From: Bordetella ansorpii
GTDB taxonomy: Bacteria > Pseudomonadota > Gammaproteobacteria > Burkholderiales > Burkholderiaceae_B
Reading direction: 5' to 3'
Assembly (NCBI RefSeq): GCF_900078315.1
Contig: NZ_FKBS01000029.1
Location: 62,001 to 126,000, forward strand
Length of the DNA: 64,000 bases
A program made the translations under genes and the position numbers. Under the pieces are notes generated by a model. The model searched no databases, was not told where the DNA came from, and saw nothing but the letters and a program-made list of their open reading frames with translations. This document shows positions 57,727 to 64,000 of this stretch, one piece after another. How positions within the stretch are numbered: the stretch's first letter is position 1; every line of letters starts with the position of its first letter.

Positions 57727-58365
57727 ATGGTCGAAGCCGCCCCCTCCCTGCCCCTGAATGCCGCGCTGGTCCTCCTGGCCTACCTGATCGGCTCCATTCC
57801 GTTCGCGGTCATCGTTTCCCGCCTGATGGGCCTGCAGGATCCGCGCAGCTACGGCTCGAAGAACCCCGGCGCCACCAACGTGCTGCGCTCGGGCAGCAAG
57901 CCTGCCGCGGCGCTGACGCTGCTGGGCGACGCCGCCAAGGGCTGGTTCGCGATCTGGCTGGCCCAGGCGCTGGCGCCGGGGCTGTCCTGGACCACCTACG
58001 CGCTGGTGGCGCTGGCGGTGTTCGTGGGGCATCTGTACCCCGTTTTCCTGCGCTTCAAGGGCGGCAAGGGCGTGGCCACGGCGCTGGGCGTGCTGGCCGC
58101 GATCCAGCCCTGGCTGGCGGTGGCCACGGTGGCCACCTGGATCATCGTGGTGCTGTTCTCGCGGTATTCGTCGCTGGGCGCCCTGGCGGCGGCGTTCTTC
58201 GCGCCCATTTACTACGTGTTCGGCTCGGGCGTGGCCTGGAAGGCGCATCCGCCCGTGGTGGTGGCCATCGCCGTGATGAGCATCCTGCTGTATTACCGGC
58301 ATCGCGCCAATATCCAGCGACTGCTGGCGGGCACGGAAAGCCGGATCGGCGGGAAGAAGAAATAA
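57727..58365 (+). CDS. plsY: Acyl-phosphate:glycerol-3-phosphate acyltransferase PlsY
   Basis: Makes lysophosphatidic acid at the inner membrane in phospholipid synthesis. 212 residues with about five membrane helices and the three cytoplasmic motifs: [14 protein letters not shown] (glycerol-3-phosphate loop), [18 protein letters not shown] (catalytic region) and the C-terminal [19 protein letters not shown] at 57690-57695 is a likely -10 box 32 bases before the start. Confidence 0.95.
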   Translation: MVEAAPSLPLNAALVLLAYLIGSIPFAVIVSRLMGLQDPRSYGSKNPGATNVLRSGSKPAAALTLLGDAAKGWFAIWLAQALAPGLSWTTYALVALAVFVGHLYPVFLRFKGGKGVATALGVLAAIQPWLAVATVATWIIVVLFSRYSSLGALAAAFFAPIYYVFGSGVAWKAHPPVVVAIAVMSILLYYRHRANIQRLLAGTESRIGGKKK

Positions 58366-58477
58366 GCAGCCGAAAGCAAGTCCACGCATCCGGATCAACG
58401 TTTTTCTCCCCCGACAAGAATACCGAGCACCAGCCCCTTGCGGGACCGGGCTCGCGTGTACGCCCGCGTACCGGGTC

Positions 58478-61400
58478 TTACAGGCCGAACTTGCGGCGCT
58501 CCTCGGCAGACAGGCGGGCCAATTGCGCCGGCGTCAACGTCTCGCCGCGACCGACCATCTGCAGCATGCTCTGGGCGCTGTAGCTGGCCGGCTGTGCCGG
58601 TGCGGCGGCGCCCGGCTGGCCAGATTGGCGAGGAACAGCCGGGACGGCGGGCTCGTTGCCGAAGCCCAGCACCTGCACGCTGATGATGGATGGCAGCGCC
58701 TTCTGGGCCGCTGCTCTTGACCGCGCCACCGCATCCTGCGCCGCCGTCGCCGCCGTGGTGGCCGCCGCGCTGGCGTTGCTCAACGCGCCCACGTTGATCG
58801 CCGCCACCACCGGGATGCCCTTGGACTCGCCCTGCACCTGGATGTTGGCCGCGTTCACCACCTGCAAGGCCGCGATGTTGACGTTGCCCGACACGCGGAT
58901 ACCCGCCTCGCCCGCGTCGATCGTGCCCAGCGGCGCGATCAGGTCCACGTCGCCCGGCGCCACTTCCGGAATCGGGTTCAGCGTGGCGATGCCCGCGCCG
59001 GTGCTGGGCACCTGCGGCGACAGCGTCACGTTGCCCCAGCCGTCGTAGACGCGCAGCGGCGGGGTGTAGACCACCGTGGTCTTCGACCCCCGGCCAGCGT
59101 TGATGTCGCCCTGCGCCGCCCACGCCAGGATGTCGCCGCCGAAGGTCGTCATGATGCGGCTCTGGCCCAGCAGGATGTTGCCCAGGGAATACATCTGGAT
59201 GTCGCCCTGGCCGCGCGTGATGACGCCTGCCGTGGAGGGCGGCGCTTCGCCTTCCACGCCATAGGTCTGCGCGCCGCCCGGGGTCAGCACCTGGATGTCG
59301 CCGCCGCGGTCGGTGTGGATGCCCGAGCCGCCGTACATCAGCAGGTCGCCCTGGTAGACAATGGCTTCGCCGGCATCGTTCTTTTCGGGGAACAGCGCCG
59401 CGATGGCGTTGCGGCCGCGCAGGTAGCTGCCCAAGCGCGGGCCATCGGCGTCGTTGTATTCGCGGCCGCCCTCGCGCAGTTCGGCGAAGTAGACCTGGCG
59501 GGCGAAGATGCGCTGCTGTTCGGCGGGCAATGCCGCGAACCAGGCGCGGGCGCGTTCGCCAACGGCCTGCGCGTCGCCGCCGTCGGCCGCCGCGTCGTAG
59601 CCGTAGCGGGCGGCCAGCCACTCGGCCAGTTCGGCCTCGTAGGTCTTGGCGACCTTGCCCGGCTGGTCGGCCAGCGGCGTGCCGGCCGCGGCTAGGTTGG
59701 CCGGGTCCAGGTAGCTGGCCAGGAAGTCGGCATAGTTCGCGCCTGCCGCGCCCATCCCCGCCTGCACCACGATGCCGGCGCCGGGTCGGGTGTCGCCAGG
59801 TACGACGGGGCCCAGGCTGCGCAGGCCGGCCTCGCCGGGGATCGGCAGGCTCTGGATGGTCAGCCCCGCCTGTCCCGCCATCAGGATATGGCGCCCGGCG
59901 GTTACTTCCAGCGTGCCCGGGCCGGCCACGTTGAAGTTGCTGTACAGGATGTCTCGTCCCGCCTGGACGATGGAGACGTCCGTGGGGTCGTCGTGGACGA
60001 ACAGGTTGCCGGCGGAAGCGCCGCTGCCAAAGTAATTGCCTGGGGCGGCCGCCAACTCTCCAGGCAGCGCTTTGCGCTCCGGCGCGCCGTCGGAGCCGTA
60101 GCTTTCCAGGGTGCCTGATCGCACGATGTCGCGTCCGGCGCGCATCCACACGGGGCCGGCGCCTTCGTACCAGGTCTGGCCTGCGCGAGCGCCATCGGCG
60201 AAGTCGAGGATTTCTCCACTGCCCAGCCCGATGATGTCGCCGGACAGGGCATAGAGGCGTGTAGGTTCGGCCAGTCGGCCGACCTGGCCTGACGCGGATC
60301 CCGAACCGAAGGTGAACAAAGGATAGCGACCTTCCTGGGGACGAACGGCATCGGCCGCCAGGTTATGCGCCACAAAGGGGACGTTGGCGCCGGTCGGGAA
60401 AACGATGAACGCTGGCGCGAACGGCGTAGGCATCGCTGCCACGCTGGCGCCGGAGCGGGTGATGGTATAGCCGCCGGCATAGATCGAATCACCCGCCAAC
60501 AGGGCGAGGCGGCCCTTGGCCGACGGCGCCAGCAGCAGGGAATAGGTGGTCGGATCGAAAAGTTGCGGGACCGGGGTGATCCCCCACGATGAACGCCCCA
60601 GATAGGCGCTCCCCCGGGCCGCTACGGCATCGAGCTGCGACGGCCACACGAAACGGCCATCGGTCGCGGCATCGTTGCGGTCGAATATCTGGCCTCCGGT
60701 GGTTCCGTAGTACGACGTCTGCGTGCTGGGCGCCAGATCTCCGCCCGCCGCGAAAAGCGAGATCGCGGTGTTTTCCGTCCACAGCGAGAACCAGCCATAG
60801 CTGCCGGCTGGCTGGGCCGTGCGATCCAGCAAAGTCACGGGCAGCGCCACCCGCCCAGGATCGCCGGTGCCCGCCACCACCAGATCGCCACGCGTGTCGA
60901 TGCTGGCCGCAGCGTCGCCGAGCATCAGCACCGGGCCGCCCGTGGCGGCCCCCAGGGACGGCGCATAGGCGTCGAACGCGCGCGCCTCCCGGTTGTCGGC
61001 TTGGCCCGGGCCTGTCTGGTAATACGTCAGCGCGACCCCGCCCGACTCGCCCGCCTGCATGCGCAACGCTCCGCGCAGGTTGGCCAGCATGCCATTCGTG
61101 TTCGGATTCTGACGCTTGTAGTCTGCGCTGAAGACCGCGTCCGCGCCGCTCGTCGACACTGCGCGAGCCTCCAGACCCGGATTGAATGCGCCGCCCACGT
61201 CGAACACCAGATCGCCGCCGCCCGTCAGCGTCTGCGTGCCGTCGGCCAGCACGCGGCCGGTGCTGCCCACGGCCAGCACGAGACCCTGGCTACGCGCGCG
61301 CTCGGTTTCGTCGGCTGGGCTACCGCGGCGCGATTGGATGCCCGCGTCACCCAGTACCGACACGGTCAAGTTGCCGCCGCCCAGCGTACCGATGCCGGTA

Positions 61401-64000
61401 AAGCCCACCAACTCGGGGATACCATGCACCCCCGTCATCTCTTCGGAACTCAGGCCCTTCCAGGCATTGACACTGGCCGCGCTGCCGGACACATACGTGC
61501 CGAAATTGATCCACCAGCTGGCAGGGATGGCCTCCAGCCCGGCTCCGCCGCCGGCCTGGCGCCATAGCCAGTTGCCCATGTCCACACTGTTGCGCTGCTG
61601 GCGCAGGTCCACGTAGTCCCGTTGGGGGTTGTACGAACCCTGCATGTCGCCGGTCAGGTTGCCGCCTACGCGCAGCAACAGGTTCCCACCGCCGTCGGGA
61701 TACCAGGCCGCATAAGTGCTGGCTACGCCTCCATCGACCAGCGATTCGTACACGGGGCCGGACGGCTCCGCACCCGGCGGCGGCAGCGGGGTGACGGCCG
61801 TATCCAGGTAGGTGCCGTCCGCGGCACGTGCGCGAGGACGATCGAAGGCATCGGCCTGGCCGCCGGCGCGCGAGGCGGTGGACATGCCGGCCGTGTAGAC
61901 GCCGTACAGCGACTGCATCGCCAAGTCGCCGCCGGCGATCAGGTCCAGGTCGCCCGTGCCGGTGCGCAGCACGCTGAAGTTCTGCGCCACGGGGTGGATC
62001 TTGATGACGTCTCCGGCCTGCGGCGGGGTGCCAGGGATGGTCTCGCCGACCTGGACGCAGACGTCGGGGCACCACCCCATGTCGGCCTCGGCCACAGGCT
62101 TGCCGACCAGTTCCGGCATACCGAACTCAGCGATGAGATCGCTGTAGATGTACTGCGCCATCAGGCAAAGCTCTGACGGGCACCACCCTTCGGCGATCTG
62201 TTCTTCCGTCAGCGGCGAGTCGGGAACGAAGCCAAAGTCCCCAGCGATCGCAGTCCAGAACCACTTTCCAGTTACCTGCGGTGGCGTGCCCGGAATGATC
62301 TCGCGCTGCCCGTACAGGCTGTAGTGGGTATCGGCCAGCACCAGTCGGCCCTTGCCATCCGCGCGTGCCAGGCGGGGGTCGGCGGCGTCGACATCCGCCC
62401 CCGCCACCAGCCGCAAGCCCCACGATAGCGACCCCTCGGGCAGCATGGCCGCCACCGCCCAGTTGCGGCCCATGCTGCCGCCGGTCACCGTGCGCAGCGG
62501 TATGGAGATCACGCCGTCGGCCAGCTTCACGTCGGTCAACGACGGAATCAGCGCGCCCACTTTCAATGCCAGGGCGCCGGCCAGGAAAACGCCGTCCGGA
62601 TCATTGACTGGGTGCGAACTGGCGCGGCTGGGCAGCGGCACGCCCGCCGGCCAGGTCATCGCCGCCAGCGCCGCCGCTGCCGGCAAGCGAAAGCCCGCAT
62701 CCAGCAGGCTGCCCGCCGGCAAGGTGATGGGATCGCCGTTGCCGTTGGCCAGCAGCGTGCCGGCCGCATGCCGGATCGTGCCGTCGGCGTTGCGCACCGC
62801 GGCGCTGAGCACCGTGCCGGAAGGCACTTTCAATTCGGCGGTCAGCTCGGCCTGCGCGGGCAATTCCGTGCCCGCGGCCAGCGTGGTTGCCTTGATGGGC
62901 AGCGCATAGTTCAGCGTCTTGCCTGCCGGGAAGCGCGTGCCATCGGCCAGTTCCACGCCCGGTCCGGGCACGACCACGTCGCCGCCGTAGCCCTGCCGGC
63001 CCGGCGTCAGCACCCAGCCGGTGTCGTCGGGCGTATCGGGCGGCGGCGTGAAGCCGTCGTTGATGCTGCCATAGATGCTCAGGTCGCCGCCCGCCCGGAT
63101 GGCCAGCGCGCCCGGTTCGCCCGAGCCATAGCCCGCGCTGCCCGGCGCCGCGTTCGGCACGTAGCGCGCCTTCACCAGCGGGTTGAGGCTGTCGTAGCGG
63201 TAGCGCGACAAATCGAGATCGCCGCTGACCACCAGGTTGCCGTCGGGCGTCTTGCTGACGATCTCCACGGCCGGGCGCAGGTGCAGCACGTCGCGATGCG
63301 CGGCGTTGTACAGGCCGGACAGCTCGGTGTTCAGCAGGGTGCCATTGGCCAGCGCGTGCGTGATGAAGTCGGTGCTGTCGCCGTGCTTCTCGTCCAGGTA
63401 GTCCTGGTCGATGACCTGGTACGGCTTGCCGTCGGCGGCGGGATCGACGCCGTCGCGCGCGTCGTCGTAGCGCTGCACCGCGTTCAACGCGATGGACCTC
63501 GCCCCTTGGATGGCAAGCGTACCGCGCGCGTCGATCGCCACGTCTCCATAGGAGGCCGCGTCTTGCGTGCCGGTATTGCCCGCGGCATCGATGCGCGGCG
63601 CGAACAATTCCAGGGTGCCCAGCGGCCCGCGCGCCATGGCGCGGTCGCGCAGCGCCGGCAGCGCCGCATAGCGCGGGTCGTCGGTGCCGTAGCGCAGGTC
63701 CATGCGCGCGCCGTCGGCCAGCGTCAGCAGGCCGTCGCCCGAGTTCAGTTCGATGACGGCGCGATTCGGCGCATCGATGATCTGACCGTAGCTGTCCATG
63801 CGCAGCATCGTGCCGTGGGCGTCCAGTACGCCGTTGCCGGCGATGGTCAAACCCTGCTTGCCCGCCAGCCGGATGCTGCCCACGCGCTCACCGCTGGCGT
63901 CCACCAGACCCGCCACCGTCAGGCGGCCGCCGTCGACGGAGATGTCGATCTGGTTGGCCTTCAGGTTGGCGTGCAACGCCACGTCGCCCACGCCGGTGCC
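58478..64000 (-). CDS. Filamentous-haemagglutinin-type exoprotein (TpsA, DUF3739), 5' end off the right edge
   Basis: At least 1840 residues; the frame is open through base 64000, so the secretion signal and TPS domain lie beyond the window. The visible part is beta-helix-like with many GDL/GNL turns (VVSGDLDLSRYRYD, LDLIAGGDLAM, RVGGNLTGDMQGSYNPQRDY), followed by a DUF3739-type C-terminal region (GDIQMYSLGNILLGQSRI, GDILAWAAQGDINAGRGSKT, VDLIAPLGTIDAGEAGIRV) and the tail LARLSAEERRKFGL. Such adhesins are exported by a two-partner TpsB pore; none is in the window. Unusually it has WCPSELC (62164-62184) and WCPDVC (62057-62074), each near a GTPPQ motif. Confidence 0.88.
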   Translation of the reverse strand, partial: GTGVGDVALHANLKANQIDISVDGGRLTVAGLVDASGERVGSIRLAGKQGLTIAGNGVLDAHGTMLRMDSYGQIIDAPNRAVIELNSGDGLLTLADGARMDLRYGTDDPRYAALPALRDRAMARGPLGTLELFAPRIDAAGNTGTQDAASYGDVAIDARGTLAIQGARSIALNAVQRYDDARDGVDPAADGKPYQVIDQDYLDEKHGDSTDFITHALANGTLLNTELSGLYNAAHRDVLHLRPAVEIVSKTPDGNLVVSGDLDLSRYRYDSLNPLVKARYVPNAAPGSAGYGSGEPGALAIRAGGDLSIYGSINDGFTPPPDTPDDTGWVLTPGRQGYGGDVVVPGPGVELADGTRFPAGKTLNYALPIKATTLAAGTELPAQAELTAELKVPSGTVLSAAVRNADGTIRHAAGTLLANGNGDPITLPAGSLLDAGFRLPAAAALAAMTWPAGVPLPSRASSHPVNDPDGVFLAGALALKVGALIPSLTDVKLADGVISIPLRTVTGGSMGRNWAVAAMLPEGSLSWGLRLVAGADVDAADPRLARADGKGRLVLADTHYSLYGQREIIPGTPPQVTGKWFWTAIAGDFGFVPDSPLTEEQIAEGWCPSELCLMAQYIYSDLIAEFGMPELVGKPVAEADMGWCPDVCVQVGETIPGTPPQAGDVIKIHPVAQNFSVLRTGTGDLDLIAGGDLAMQSLYGVYTAGMSTASRAGGQADAFDRPRARAADGTYLDTAVTPLPPPGAEPSGPVYESLVDGGVASTYAAWYPDGGGNLLLRVGGNLTGDMQGSYNPQRDYVDLRQQRNSVDMGNWLWRQAGGGAGLEAIPASWWINFGTYVSGSAASVNAWKGLSSEEMTGVHGIPELVGFTGIGTLGGGNLTVSVLGDAGIQSRRGSPADETERARSQGLVLAVGSTGRVLADGTQTLTGGGDLVFDVGGAFNPGLEARAVSTSGADAVFSADYKRQNPNTNGMLANLRGALRMQAGESGGVALTYYQTGPGQADNREARAFDAYAPSLGAATGGPVLMLGDAAASIDTRGDLVVAGTGDPGRVALPVTLLDRTAQPAGSYGWFSLWTENTAISLFAAGGDLAPSTQTSYYGTTGGQIFDRNDAATDGRFVWPSQLDAVAARGSAYLGRSSWGITPVPQLFDPTTYSLLLAPSAKGRLALLAGDSIYAGGYTITRSGASVAAMPTPFAPAFIVFPTGANVPFVAHNLAADAVRPQEGRYPLFTFGSGSASGQVGRLAEPTRLYALSGDIIGLGSGEILDFADGARAGQTWYEGAGPVWMRAGRDIVRSGTLESYGSDGAPERKALPGELAAAPGNYFGSGASAGNLFVHDDPTDVSIVQAGRDILYSNFNVAGPGTLEVTAGRHILMAGQAGLTIQSLPIPGEAGLRSLGPVVPGDTRPGAGIVVQAGMGAAGANYADFLASYLDPANLAAAGTPLADQPGKVAKTYEAELAEWLAARYGYDAAADGGDAQAVGERARAWFAALPAEQQRIFARQVYFAELREGGREYNDADGPRLGSYLRGRNAIAALFPEKNDAGEAIVYQGDLLMYGGSGIHTDRGGDIQVLTPGGAQTYGVEGEAPPSTAGVITRGQGDIQMYSLGNILLGQSRIMTTFGGDILAWAAQGDINAGRGSKTTVVYTPPLRVYDGWGNVTLSPQVPSTGAGIATLNPIPEVAPGDVDLIAPLGTIDAGEAGIRVSGNVNIAALQVVNAANIQVQGESKGIPVVAAINVGALSNASAAATTAATAAQDAVARSRAAAQKALPSIISVQVLGFGNEPAVPAVPRQSGQPGAAAPAQPASYSAQSMLQMVGRGETLTPAQLARLSAEERRKFGL

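Overview
The window is high-GC DNA (roughly two thirds G+C by eye) with gene content and order typical of the Alcaligenaceae, most like Achromobacter or Bordetella: ppiD, the surE-pcm-nlpD group followed by a 3'-5' exonuclease gene, rlmD, Burkholderiales-type porins and a DUF3739-type filamentous haemagglutinin. The genus is inferred from protein likeness only; no rRNA or tRNA gene was seen. No IS element, prophage or CRISPR array was found.

1-10 kb: the 3' part of ppiD (runs off the left edge), a glycerophosphodiesterase and rlmJ, two orphan hypothetical genes, a peroxide-defence pair (peroxiredoxin-glutaredoxin fusion plus a dihydrolipoamide-dehydrogenase-like flavoprotein) behind an AT-rich promoter, and a compact copper module (copZ divergent from copA-cueR, with two 19-bp-spacer CueR promoters back to back). 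A lytic transglycosylase and an OmpR-type two-component system follow.

13.5-42.5 kb is the heart of the window. A complete Tad/Flp pilus cluster (flp, tadV, cpaB, cpaC, cpaD, cpaE, cpaF, tadB, tadC, tadD, tadE, tadF, tadG) runs straight, 31 bases after tadG, into a 10-kb gene for a giant beta-propeller/Ig-like repeat protein with an N-terminal LEPR motif and no Sec signal. Four more genes follow tightly: a TolC-like lipoprotein, a periplasmic adaptor with a signal peptide, an inner-membrane adaptor with a cytoplasmic GAF-like domain, and a polytopic M50 zinc protease fused to a lipoyl/HlyD adaptor. Together these look like an export apparatus for the giant protein that has no ABC ATPase and no RND pump. 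This is the best candidate in the window for an undescribed system; its position at the end of the Tad transcription unit suggests joint use in attachment.

42.5-47 kb: an iron-regulated haem oxygenase with a near-consensus Fur box and a YbaN partner, a striking 31-bp perfect inverted repeat, and an MNT-HEPN toxin-antitoxin pair whose HEPN gene carries an apparent N-terminal frameshift. Then come rlmD and a TorF-family outer-membrane protein.

47.5-58.5 kb: a general porin, a three-gene ABC importer (ATPase, binding protein, fused double permease), a Spy/CpxP-like periplasmic protein, a Rpn-family nuclease, the exonuclease-nlpD-pcm-surE operon (with no rpoS next to nlpD) and plsY. From 58.5 kb to the right edge lies the 3' part of a very large filamentous-haemagglutinin-type exoprotein, unusual in having two Trp-Cys-Pro cysteine motifs.
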